Source of the DNA: Symsagittifera roscoffensis
Taxonomy: Eukaryota; Xenacoelomorpha; Acoela; Convolutidae
Assembly: GCF_963678635.1 (NCBI RefSeq)
Contig: NC_087064.1
Coordinates: 30,345,740-30,409,739 of the forward strand
Reading direction: 5' to 3'
Length of the DNA: 64,000 nucleotides
The notes under the pieces were generated by a model. It did no database searches. It had not been told where the DNA came from and was given only the letters and a program-made list of their open reading frames with translations. Each line of letters opens with the position of its first letter. The first letter of the stretch is position 1. Positions 47,901 to 57,060 of the stretch are shown one piece after another. The translations under genes were made by a program, and so were the position numbers.

Positions 47901-48242
47901 TGAACCTATTGTAAGTTTCAGCCAAAACAGAATTAATCTAACATAGCAAGCAGTTGCTCTTCTCCAGAACAGTTCCTGATATCTTATCTTGCAAATGGCC
48001 TTAATTAAAAAAAAACGCCGGGTTGAAGGATCTTAACTTGGTCTATTTGAGTGGAGGATGTTAACTGGATTCTAAAGATCACTTTCGTTAGATCAATCAG
48101 CCGGTTTTTGAGAGGCATAAATTATAGTAGTAAACGCATTCTGCAATGTTTTAATTTTTGATTTTTTAAACCTCAATGAAATGCTCAAAAAATGTGAAAA
48201 AGCCAAATGTTGAAGAAAGTCCATGAAATTTATTACTTTTTT
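44991..48242. other. Stretch without recognised genes
   Basis: Mostly AT-rich. At 47,330-47,790 the composition is richer in C and A, with no long frame. On the minus strand this segment follows a TATAAATATT box (about 47,795) and a TGTTAGATTAATTC (47,943), which would suit a solo LTR, but no partner or target duplication was found. A degenerate relative of the 14.8/48.5-kb repeat may lie at 45,910-46,065. Confidence 0.4.
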
Positions 48243-48717
48243 GGGATCTTGTCAACTATTCCCCTCCATCCCCCTATTGCAATAGGGGGGGTGGGGGGGG
48301 GGGGGGTGGGGGGTGGAGGGATGAATAGTTAACAAGGTACAAAATTCGTATATGCTTAACTGTTCACTTTATTCGAATGTTACAAAATTGGCATGCGAAC
48401 TAATTAGTTCATGACAAACTAATTCTTTTTTTGGCTCTTTTTCCTTCCCCACTGCAAATTTTTACAAGCAACATGTTTGCTCTAATTGTTCGATTGTAAC
48501 GAAAACTGACATACGGACTAAGTAGGTTATGGCAAACATATTTGGTCTTCATAATTAACCTTGCGAAACCACTCGTTACACCATAAAAATTATGTTCGTG
48601 TGATGTGGGGGGAAAAGAAAAGAGCCCCTTTTTATAGTTTTTTATAGTTTTATAGGGGGGATGTTCCTTACAAGGTACCATATGGGGGGGACAGGGGGGA
48701 ATAGTTAACAAGATCCC
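48243..48717. mobile_element. Foldback-type MITE with G-tract (475 bp)
   Basis: The left arm GGGATCTTGTCAACTATTC (48,243-48,261) pairs with GAATAGTTAACAAGATCCC (48,699-48,717). A third, internal arm (GAATAGTTAACAAGG, 48,323-48,337) also pairs with the left one, making a compact 95-bp palindrome around a run of about 30 G-rich bases. Flanks ACTTTTTT and AGTTTTGT match at 6 of 8 positions, so an 8-bp TSD is possible but not secure. Confidence 0.65.
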
Positions 48718-49462
48718 AGTTTTGTATTTTTTAAGATAACTTTCGGCTTGAAGTCCCTATTTTTACGAATCGGCTTGAAGATCCGTCGGCTTGATGTACG
48801 GCACCCATATTTGCTCAACTGTTATTCGTCTATTTGAATATCGTACGTCCGACCGTCTGTCTCGCTGTCTGTTTCTTAGACAACAAGTTACGCAATAAAA
48901 TAGTCATCGTTCCAAATAAGGAAATTTTAAACATCGTACATGCTTCACAAATACATTTGCACGTAAAAAGTTCAGTTAAAAAGTTTTTTCATGCATTTGC
49001 GTTGTGGTTTGAAACAAAAGAACAAAACAAACCCTTTGTCCTTGCAAACTCGTAGAAACACAAAAACGCCCACGCGCGTTAAGTCAGTCCTATGATTAAA
49101 AGAAAAAGAACGTGCTCATATAGTTGAGTGGTTCATGTAATTAAGTTTAAAGTTACACGCATAACAACAGAACATCAAAAATCGAAGTTTAAAATACGAG
49201 ATTTACGTAATCTCTTATATTTTTGCTCAGTTATTCTCTTGTACGTGTCTTACTACGATTACGTTAAACTGTTAACACTTCAGATATCAGAAGAAAATGG
49301 CTTAAAATTCTTGTAATGAGAATTTTTGTTTGTTTAGAATGAACGATAACCGATCGAAGTTGGCGCAAGTATCGTGTGTATAATTTTGCTTTTTATCCAA
49401 ACTTTATTGATTTGTTTATTTTTCCTTCTTTAATTCATATTCGTTATCATTATTTGTTGGAA
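48718..49462. promoter_or_regulatory. Upstream region of the secreted-protein gene
   Basis: AT-rich, with no clear core promoter. A pyrimidine stretch (TTATTTTTCCTTCTTTAATTC) precedes the ATG by about 25-45 bp and could be a 5' UTR or the end of an intron. The two short frames here (48,834-49,055; 49,128-49,316) lack support. Confidence 0.3.
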
Positions 49463-50830
49463 ATGAGTCATCAAATTAGATCGTCTTTTATTTTGATTTG
49501 CTTACTTGGGACGTTAAGCCCGATTTTTTTGGCCGCAGCTACCCAGCCAAGAGGTGTAAATTACATTTCGCGCAGCCAAACATTGCAAAGAACAGACGCA
49601 TTCCATTCCTACGATTACGAACCGATAGCCACCACTAGTTTGAAATCAGCCGTACATGGGTTATACGAAAGCGACACGAAAACTTCTTTCGAATCCATGA
49701 AAAATGTGCTCGAGAGTATCGAGCCTTATTTAGCAACAATGTCCCCCAATTCCACTGGTAATTATCCCACTTTCAGCGACTGGGGCTTGAACATTGCCTC
49801 GCTTCAGTACACCCAAAAAGCCTTTTCTGGCAAGACGGGTTTGCCGTGTTTAGAGCGAATTGACACGGGTGACGAACTCGTTTACAAAGTTACCCCAATT
49901 TTCGACGATGAAACGGATCATAACAAGGAACCCGCTACGTTCTCCGTTGTCGATATAGACGCTTCGAAGGAACCTAACCACAGGTTTTTAAACAAAGAAG
50001 ACCACATAGAAATTGTTTCCAGAGTTTTGGCGTACAAATGGATTTTCACCGGAGATACCCACGGCATACCTTTCCACAAAGTAAGGTTTGGTCACAAATC
50101 GAATTTGGACATCGAGGTAATTAAAGAAAGCAAGTTCGAAAAGTCAGCCAAAATGCAATGTGTCCAATGGGAAGATGACGCGGCGTCTTGGAAGACTTCG
50201 ACAGAGTACTGTCACGTGATCGAATCTACCGATGATTGGACTGAGTGTTACTGTTACGACTTGAGAGAAATGTCGCGGAAAGCGATAGCTGTCGGACTCG
50301 TTGGGACTCCTAAGAAGCAACTGCCGATCGCTTTGCCACTCAAGGAGGCTCCTGAGATGTCTCTGGATCCCGTATTGACAAAACAGACATCACCTGAGAG
50401 AGAAAGTACGTCGGATAAAACGTTAACACAGATTAACCCTAAAGAGTCCGCAAATCTTAGTCCGTCGAAAGAAGAACAGGAATCGGAAGGTGAAAATTCT
50501 GAAATTCAGGTTTTGGAACCCAAGTTTGATGGAAAATTGCATCGCAAGTTCGATACCAAAGAAACGATTCCTCTGTTCACCAAAATAACAGAATACGTTT
50601 CGAAGTCAATCAAAGACAAAGCTGAGCTGATCACAGGCATTGAACAGCTGAATGACAGAATGTATAGTTATTTGCTTGAAGAGCACACGGATGTTTACGG
50701 AATCAAGGCTACTGGAACTGCTTTCGACCACGAAGTCAGTCCGGAAGGTGTTCGATTCCCGCCTGTTGTAAAAAGTGCTGGAGGACTTCTGATGTCGCGC
50801 AAGTTTCTGAGCAATTTCCAATTTCTGTAA
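49463..50830 (+). CDS. Secreted protein with GPS-type (GAIN C-terminal) motif
   Basis: A 455-residue intact frame, richer in G+C than its surroundings. The ATG at 49,463 is chosen because the upstream extension has no ATG and because this start gives a signal peptide (charged MSHQIRSS, then hydrophobic FILICLLGTLSPIFLAAA, likely cut near residue 26). Residues 233-264 read C-x2-W-x6-W-x6-C-x11-C-x-C (Cys233, Trp236, Trp243, Cys250, Cys262, Cys264). This is the four-Cys, two-Trp pattern of the GPS motif that ends GAIN domains in adhesion receptors and polycystin-1-like proteins. The usual cleavage triplet HL(S/T) is DLR, so self-cleavage is unlikely. Residues about 295-370 are Ser/Glu/Lys-rich and probably disordered; a helical, charged segment follows. 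No transmembrane segment is seen after the signal peptide, so a soluble extracellular role is inferred. The specific function is unknown. Confidence 0.85.
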   Translation: MSHQIRSSFILICLLGTLSPIFLAAATQPRGVNYISRSQTLQRTDAFHSYDYEPIATTSLKSAVHGLYESDTKTSFESMKNVLESIEPYLATMSPNSTGNYPTFSDWGLNIASLQYTQKAFSGKTGLPCLERIDTGDELVYKVTPIFDDETDHNKEPATFSVVDIDASKEPNHRFLNKEDHIEIVSRVLAYKWIFTGDTHGIPFHKVRFGHKSNLDIEVIKESKFEKSAKMQCVQWEDDAASWKTSTEYCHVIESTDDWTECYCYDLREMSRKAIAVGLVGTPKKQLPIALPLKEAPEMSLDPVLTKQTSPERESTSDKTLTQINPKESANLSPSKEEQESEGENSEIQVLEPKFDGKLHRKFDTKETIPLFTKITEYVSKSIKDKAELITGIEQLNDRMYSYLLEEHTDVYGIKATGTAFDHEVSPEGVRFPPVVKSAGGLLMSRKFLSNFQFL

Positions 50831-50855
50831 TTAGCCCTTTGAAATTTTCTATCTA

Positions 50856-50861
50856 AATAAA
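50856..50861 (+). terminator. Polyadenylation signal of the secreted-protein gene
   Basis: AATAAA, 26 bases after the stop codon at 50,828-50,830. It supports a short 3' UTR and a transcript ending near 50,880. Confidence 0.7.
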
Positions 50862-51101
50862 AATTCTTTTAGCAAAGCACACACAATCCTTGATAATGAA
50901 AATGACTTTTTTTGAAACTGACTCGTGTAGTCGCTGTGAAACTCGGATGTGCAGATCTGTGATCTCCGCTAAAGGTAAGATTTTGGTATAAAAGGAGGTT
51001 GTCCACTTTTTGGTGTATAATTTCAGTTTTCCGACAAGTTTTGACGTCATAATGCATAGTTCTTGTAATTGTAATACACACTATCAAGTGTTTTTTTTAC
51101 A

Positions 51102-51917
51102 TGCTTGAAGGACCGGTGAATTCCCATAGGTTCCAATATTCATAGGTTCCAAAATCAAAAATCAGTCGCATAAGTTCCAAAATTTATCTTCTTGAATTCT
51201 GATTGGCTGAAATTTGAGCCAACGAATTTATGGATCGATTGTTTACTGTTCAACCAGCATAAACTCAAGCTGCATAATAGTGACCGCCGCAGCCGCGCCA
51301 ACGTGTTGCGAGCTTGCCACCAAAGGGTAGGACTCTATACGAAATTTAGAGCCGGTTATCGCCGCAAAGCGGCGACGCGCGCCCACCTGCGACCTTAAAC
51401 CGAGACTCGGCTAATTTAGTCTTTTGACCAATTGAAAAGATTTGGAACTTATGCGACTGCTTTTTTATTTTGGAACCTATGGGACTGATTTTTTATTTTG
51501 GAACCTATGAATACGCACCGAAGGACCGAATGCTTGAAATTTATTTAAGCTTACTTTCAGCCAATCAGAATTGAGTATTCAAAATCTCAAAGTAAATCGT
51601 GAAAATCTCAAAGTAAGAAAATAAATCTAGGCCATTAGTGTTAATACTGACCGATTAGATAATAAGCAGATAAGTTTTCAAGACTGAAAAAATCTTATGA
51701 TTTTGACCTCATTAATCTTGATTATTATCTGAATAATATTGCGGTTGTAACCAGCAATTTGTAATATTTTTGATTATTTTCCACTGATTTAATACATTTT
51801 CTGTTAATATTGACTTCGATTTTGTGAGAAAGCCATTTAGCCAATCGAAACGCTTAGCGATTTTGATTGATTGAAAATTTTCAAGCATTCGGTCCTGCAA
51901 GCATGAGAACCCTCCCC
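51102..51917. mobile_element. MITE family M1, copy 2 (split by a nested MITE)
   Basis: Collinear with 19,042-19,444: TGCTTGAAGGACC at the left, and CCAATCAGAATTGAGTATTCAAAATCTC through to AAGCATTCGGTCCTGCAAGCA at the right, plus the shared GAGAACCCTCC end. Flanks TTTTTTACA (51,093-51,101 and 51,918-51,926) are an exact 9-bp duplication. Its left end is interrupted after 13 bp by another element (51,115-51,519). Without the insert it is about 403 bp. The outermost bases present at the right end are lacking at the left. Confidence 0.8.
51115..51519. mobile_element. MITE family M2 nested in M1 (405 bp), 8-bp TSD
   Basis: Starts GGTGAATTCCCATAGGTTCC and ends GGAACCTATGAATACGCACC. The inverted ends match at about 16 of 20 positions, and further CATAGGTTCCAAAAT-type repeats occur inside each arm. 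It is flanked by an exact 8-bp duplication GAAGGACC (51,107-51,114 and 51,520-51,527) taken from the M1 terminus. Its centre (51,282-51,405) is unusually GC-rich. The 8-bp TSD suggests a hAT-, P- or Merlin-type transposase in trans. Confidence 0.85.
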
Positions 51918-52214
51918 TTTTTTACATAGGTGCGAAGAAGTTATTCGCAAAATCTTACAAAAAACCGGATGGCAAAAATGGAAAAACAGATGATTTAGTA
52001 TAAATCTGACTGATGAAGAAAAAAGGAAAATAAACTTCATTAGCTGGAGTAGAGATAAAAAAACATTATTTTTTTGTTCGAATAATCTTCATTTACACAA
52101 CACACCAACTTCACCGTAAATAATGTTATCGCTTGCGATTTGCTTGAAGTTTTCATTTCCTCAACGCGAGCTATTGTTTCAGAAGACATATCGAACGAAA
52201 AGAATCAAGTCAAT

Positions 52215-52616
52215 CAGTGTTGGTCCTTTAATAACACAGTACGTTTTAAACATGTCTTAAACACTGTTTAAAACGTCTGTCAGAAATAGCGTGTTTTTTT
52301 TCTCGTGTCATAAATGACGTCATAACAAACCGGCCTCCGATATGTGCTTGAGATTACTTGCACTTGTTCCCACCTCGGCCGGCCTCGAAATATTTTTATC
52401 GACGATGGGAATGGTTGAAGACGGAAAAAAACAACTTGGACAGTGCAAAAACTGCAAAACTTCCATTTGGTATGCGTGCTCTTAATGATTGAATTTCATT
52501 ATTGAACGTTTTTGCTCAGTTTTTAATTTTGACATTTTAAACATTAATGACGTTATAAACGTTTAAAACGTTTTAAACGCCCTTTTTCCAAAAATTACAT
52601 AAATCGACCAACACTG
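52215..52616. mobile_element. hAT-type MITE with perfect 8-bp TSD (402 bp)
   Basis: Terminal inverted repeats CAGTGTTGGTC at both ends. Flanks AAGTCAAT at 52,207-52,214 and 52,617-52,624 are identical. CAG-starting TIRs with 8-bp duplications are characteristic of hAT elements. Near both ends GTTTAAAACG-type words recur (52,240-52,290 and 52,540-52,580). No coding capacity. Confidence 0.9.
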
Positions 52617-52624
52617 AAGTCAAT

Positions 52625-54170
52625 TGAAGCTTGCATAAAATTTTTCAGTTGAACGTAAACAAGACGAAAAATCATTGTCGAAAGTTTCAAAGTTATGTTG
52701 TAAATATTTTGTAATTTTTGTTAGTTCTAATCGCAAATCTGATATACAATCAATTATAATCGAGCCATAAATAAGCAGAAAGTTCCTATCACATTGTACT
52801 GAATGAAAATGGGAAAAAATTGCAGTTACGAATTGAAAAAAAAATTAGGCCAGAAAAACCGCTCGTACATGCGCTTTGATGACAAATTGTGTAGAAACAG
52901 CAAATAGAGGCGGTTAAGCTTATGAAAGCTTATTGGAAAGTAAGTGTTAATGAAAACTACAAAAAATTGGAAAACATAACAGGGATAGCCGGTTGCTGTG
53001 CTAGTAGCACTGAATGTTCCCACAATGATGCAAGCTAAGAAAGTCGAAGGTCAAGAAAAAATAAAAGTTTCTGCTATTCTTTTTAAGTACAGGGTGACTG
53101 AATTCGGAGAAAACGCAAACTAGAGAAGTAAAGTATTAATAGGTAAAATAACGTTGAAAATGTAGCCGAATTGAATTGAATAGCCAAGTTAAAACTTCCT
53201 TCAAAATATATTTTTTCTCAAATATGCTAATATAAAACTTGCTTAAAAATTCATAATTGTTTAACCCTAGTGATAGTTAGATGTTCTAGAATAAAAAACA
53301 GTATTTTTTAACAAAATTGATTGCAATTTTTTTATCTGCATCATTGTAAATTTATCCGGTTAAACAATTCAACTGGAAGATTTTTTTCGTCAAAGGTTGT
53401 GTGAAATTCAAGCTGAATTGAATTGGGAAGTCAGCCAATTTCATCTGACGTCAAAGTCAAATTTTACCCAAATTAGTAGATAACCGAAAAAATTCAGATC
53501 TGTTTTTTCTCGACACAGAGTATTCGAATCACGATTAATTAGGTTAAAATGGTATCGCACCAAACCGCCTTAGTTTTCTTTGAGGAAGTCAAAATTGACT
53601 GGAGAAAAAGGACCTTGGACTCCCCTCCCTGACGTCATGCTTTTAATTTGGCCATTTTGATATAAATAGTTATGTAACTCACCTTAACATGAAACTGGAA
53701 CTCAAACTTATTTTCATTTAACTGTTAACATTGATAACTTGCTATGACTTGCTCCGATGGATGACATAGGCTTTAGAGGAATACGGTTGACTCAAGCATC
53801 CCTCAATGCAAGATATGCGTAATCTCTCGAAATTTTTAAAACAGTAAGAAAAACTACAGTTGAAAAGCCGTTATGCTCGCAAAACTGTTCGTTTGTAATT
53901 ACCTAGTCAGAAACTGATCAGAAAAAAAAGCAGTTGAAGCCAAATGAAATGAGGCTGTTACGTGATTTTGAGTATCTCGATGAAATGATTTAGAAAAACT
54001 AAACCTAATAGAACAAATTATTCCATATTTTCATTTGACTGTTTAATTCGCTCCAGAAACAAGCATTCGAAATTGCGAAAGTGAGCCGACGTACTTTTGG
54101 AAAAAAACTTCGCAATTGAACGAAATCAACTAGAGAAACTTATTAAATTGTGTCTTTTTAGAGAGACATG
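52625..54170. other. AT-rich stretch, nothing recognised
   Basis: No gene, repeat or RNA supported. Confidence 0.45.
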
Positions 54171-54201
54171 TACTCCGAGGGGTAGCCGTTTGTGACCCCC
54201 A

Positions 54202-54730
54202 ATGGTATACATTATTGGAGCCAGATGTCGTCATAAAGTGACACAATCCCTGACGTACAATAACAGGAAAAAAATCAAAGCCCAATCAACCTCTATCAGC
54301 GGACTTTCCTTGAACCTCAACGCCAGGAATCCCCTCAAGGTAGTCCAGAATCTGTTCAAAAATCAAGGCGTACTTCGACAACGCAAAGATATTATCATCT
54401 GGCACCATATTACCAATAATAGCATCACCGCCCACTCAAGCAACTATTGTCTAAATCGAGACATATACCGACCCCTTAGTCCTCGCAAACTTGCTAGGAC
54501 TCTCGAAAACCTCAAGAAAAAATACAGTATTAAAGCAGTTGTGTACACCCGAAGGCAAGGTACTCCAGGCCTCTCAATCGCTTTGTGAGATAATGGAATT
54601 CTGATCCTAGAAGTACAGAAAAATCTGCTCCTGAGAAAAGAAAAAAGAAATCCCGAGCTTCTATGCGAACTTAACCGAATCCACCCCCAAACAGCATTTG
54701 ACCATCAACTGGTTTCAAGATTTCTGCGCA
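54202..54730 (+). pseudogene. LINE ORF1 esterase-like domain
   Basis: From the ATG at 54,202 a 128-codon frame runs to a TGA at 54,586, and coding similarity continues beyond it. MVYIIGARCRHKV opens the domain, GLSLNLNARN is at residues 34-43, IIIWHHITNNS at 64-74, and AVVYTRRQGTP at 112-122. The extension after the stop (ILEVQKNLLLRKE ... NPELLCEL) matches the extension seen after the stop in the BEL-embedded copy. An SGNH-type esterase domain in ORF1 is described for CR1-like elements; assignment here is by context and general shape. If IIGAR is block I, the nucleophile Ser is absent (Arg), whereas the BEL copy keeps a Ser. Confidence 0.65.
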
Positions 54731-54901
54731 ACAGTCATAACTTACGTGGACTTATTCGCAAGAAACGATCAAATAAGAAGACGATAAACAAAGCACAGAA
54801 AGACAGACAAAAAAAAGAGAGGGGAAACCAGTCGAAAGAAAAACCAGGAAGAGAAGGAAAGCCAAAAAAACCTGAGTAAGAGTAAATTTTTCTCTTTTTC
54901 C

Positions 54902-55162
54902 TGTGAAACCGGAGGTGAGAAACCTTAGAATCGCGGAATAGAATAGAATTTCGTTTGTGCTTTCTCACATCCTGTTTGGGCCAGTGAATCCGGAGGTGAA
55001 AAACCTTGGATTCACGGTTCTAAGCAGCAGTTTTCTCTTTTTCTAGACCCAGTGAATCCGGAGGTGAAAAACCTTGGAGTCGAGGTTGTGGAAAATCTAT
55101 TTTCTCGAGACATTTGCAATCAAACTCAGTGAATCCGGAGGTCAACAACCTTGGAATCGCGG
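54902..55162 (+). repeat. Four copies of a 35-bp hairpin motif in LINE ORF1 region
   Basis: AGTGAATCCGGAGGTGAAAA-ACCTTGGAATCGCGG (consensus) occurs at about 54,902, 54,983, 55,051 and 55,128. Each contains AGGTGAAAAACCT (variants GTGAGAAACCT and GTCAACAACCT), which can form a small stem-loop. Spacing is 68-81 bp. A related GGGTGAAAACCCT hairpin lies at the 3' end of the LINE (about 58,899). Confidence 0.8.
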
Positions 55163-55200
55163 ATTGTGTGGAAATGCCTCCTCTTTCCTCTACCGAAAAT

Positions 55201-55434
55201 TGCAAAACTTGCACCAGAAATTTTGGTAAACGTGAATAACCTTCTTTTGTACAGCATGCGGCGATACAATGCACATGACCACAGCGTGTACAGGCATGTC
55301 CCATGTAGCCACAATGGGCTTCCACGAAATTAGTCAGAACGTGCTCCTCTTGTGCAACCAATGTGTACAGATGAACAAACGCGACAGCATAATTGATAGA
55401 CTCGCAAGCAGTAAAGAACAGGAAACGCTATAAG
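55201..55434 (+). pseudogene. LINE ORF1 PHD-like finger and coiled coil
   Basis: A Cys-x2-Cys pair is encoded at 55,201-55,212. After a frameshift, a second frame reads C-x2-C (55,248-55,259), H (55,272), C (55,287) and C-x2-C (55,353-55,364). The order C2-C2-HC-C2 is the C4HC3 arrangement of PHD fingers, which occur in ORF1 of CR1-like LINEs. A charged, helix-prone tail (KRDSIIDRLASSKEQE) follows, then a stop. The next frame (to about 55,560) continues with a predicted coiled coil (KETLVAIKEKLEQFG). Confidence 0.6.
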
Positions 55435-55566
55435 AAAATGAACTCAAAATGAAAGAGACTTTAGTCGCAATCAAGGAAAAACTCGAACAGTTCGGAGATA
55501 TAAAAAGTCAACTGCAAAGCGTACAATCTGAAGTGAAAAAAACAGGTCACGAACTTCGCTGAAAAA

Positions 55567-55896
55567 GTGAAAGAAAAACCCACAAAAGCAACAACTACCC
55601 CCAAAAAGGAAAGTTATGATGGGATAAGGCTTCTAGCAATACCTGAACCAAATGGGTCGAGCGCCCGGGAACGACTAGAGAAAGATTTAGACAAAGTTAA
55701 GAAACTCGTTGACTTCTTGGAAATAGATTGCGTGATTGAAGATGCAAAACGGGTGGGCAATTATGACCAATCAAAAACCAGAACTCTTGTAATAAAGCTT
55801 GTCAACGAACACCATCGTCGACTCATACTACTATCAGCCCGCAAACTAGCTTCATTTGCAAAAGAAGTATATATGAACAAAATTCAACCCGCATGA
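55567..55896 (+). pseudogene. LINE ORF1 L1-ORF1p-like RNA-binding domain
   Basis: The frame reads GIRLLAIPEPNGSSARERL, then a KVKKLVDFLEIDCVIEDAKRVGNYDQSKTRTLVIKL block, then RRLILLSARKLA ... EVYMNKIQPA. The order IPE, R..LD, I-x2-A-x-RVG, R-x-LVIKL matches the RRM-like core of L1-type ORF1 proteins, which bind LINE RNA. It has no ATG start, so it is the C-terminal part of a longer broken ORF1. Confidence 0.7.
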
Positions 55897-56102
55897 ACAA
55901 AAACTGGAAAACAATGCCCTCAAATTGAGACGACATCTAATTCAGAACGAAAATATAAGCTCGAAAGATCTTCGAATCCGGAACTTAAAGCTAGAGAAAA
56001 AAAGAAAAAGATCAATGGTAAAATGTTGAAATTGTAGACACTGAAGCAAGCAATAAATGACTATACACTGACTCAAACAGAAATTTAAAACTCTTAACCT
56101 TC

Positions 56103-57006
56103 AATGTTAGGAGCATACTGGAACTAGAAAGGAGAATGAAATTTGCAAACGCGATAACCACAAGCGACTATGACATTATATGCATAACCAAAACATGGCT
56201 CACTCGAGAAGTTCCAGATGTGGTCTTGTTTCTTCCTAACTACAATATTTACAGAAGGGATCGTGAGATTATCCGCAAATCATGGCGGAGTGCTAATTGC
56301 TATCCGAGGGTTAGCTCACAAACGAATACTTCTGGAAACTAAATTTGATTGCGTCTTAGTACAAGTCTACAACTCAAGCGACTCAATACTGATATGCTGT
56401 GTATACACTCCACCCAAGCAGAGTCCCTTTCGAATGCCTACTCAGGATTTTAAAAACTTTCTTGAAACCCTTGATAAAATTAAAACCGCTCAAAACTGCA
56501 GCAGCATTATCATCTTTAGCGATATAAACTTGCAAGAAACAACATGGGAAGTTTTAGCCTCTGAAGACGAGTATGAATCGGCGCTACTAGAAAAACTGGA
56601 GGACATGAGCTTCTACCAAGCACTACCAAATAGAAATGGAAGAAATCTAGACATTTTTCTTACCCAACTACCAGAAACCGTTGAACACTCATGTATCGAT
56701 AGCGAAATTGAAACAAGTTTCTCCACATCTGAAAAAAAGTGCTCTGACCACTACTCTTTCCGAACAGTGTTTTCGTTTGAATTTAAACGAACCAGGTCGT
56801 CACCTAAGAAAATGTTAGCTTTCAAAAAAGCTAACTGGGAGCAAATGAACATGTACATATCAGAACATCCCTTCATTCCATACTGCTTTAGCAATATTGT
56901 TGAACTAGTGAAACAATGGTACATATGGTTACAAAAAGTTATTTTCGAAAAAGTACCAAGAGTCACGGCACATCGATCTGGATCAGCCCATCCACATCAC
57001 ATATAA
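56103..57006 (+). pseudogene. LINE endonuclease
   Basis: Two frames (56,136-56,342 and 56,218-57,006) with a frameshift between. First, YDIICITKTWLTREVPD is the dI-x-x-x-ETWL block with the catalytic Glu changed to Lys. Then come NHGGVLIAIR, IIIFSDINLQETTW (the gDfN block, with Ser for Gly) and CSDHYSFRTVFSF (the SDH block, intact). APE-type endonucleases nick target DNA. The Glu to Lys change should abolish activity. Confidence 0.8.
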
Positions 57007-57060
57007 TTAAGAAAATTGCCACCATGAGAAAGAAACACGAAAAAAACCGGAAAACTGGTC

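Noticed and set aside
47275-47945. Possible solo LTR on the minus strand (TGTTAGATTAATTC start, TATAAATATT box)
   Set aside because: No matching second end with a target duplication and no second copy in the window.
54902-55162. Regularly spaced 35-bp repeats that could suggest a CRISPR-like array
   Set aside because: Eukaryotic context inside a LINE ORF1, only four imperfect repeats and unequal spacers; they are LINE subrepeats.
55020-55361. Cysteine/histidine-rich minus-strand frame resembling a zinc finger
   Set aside because: It is the antisense of the PHD-like region, whose plus-strand C4HC3 order fits a known LINE ORF1 domain.
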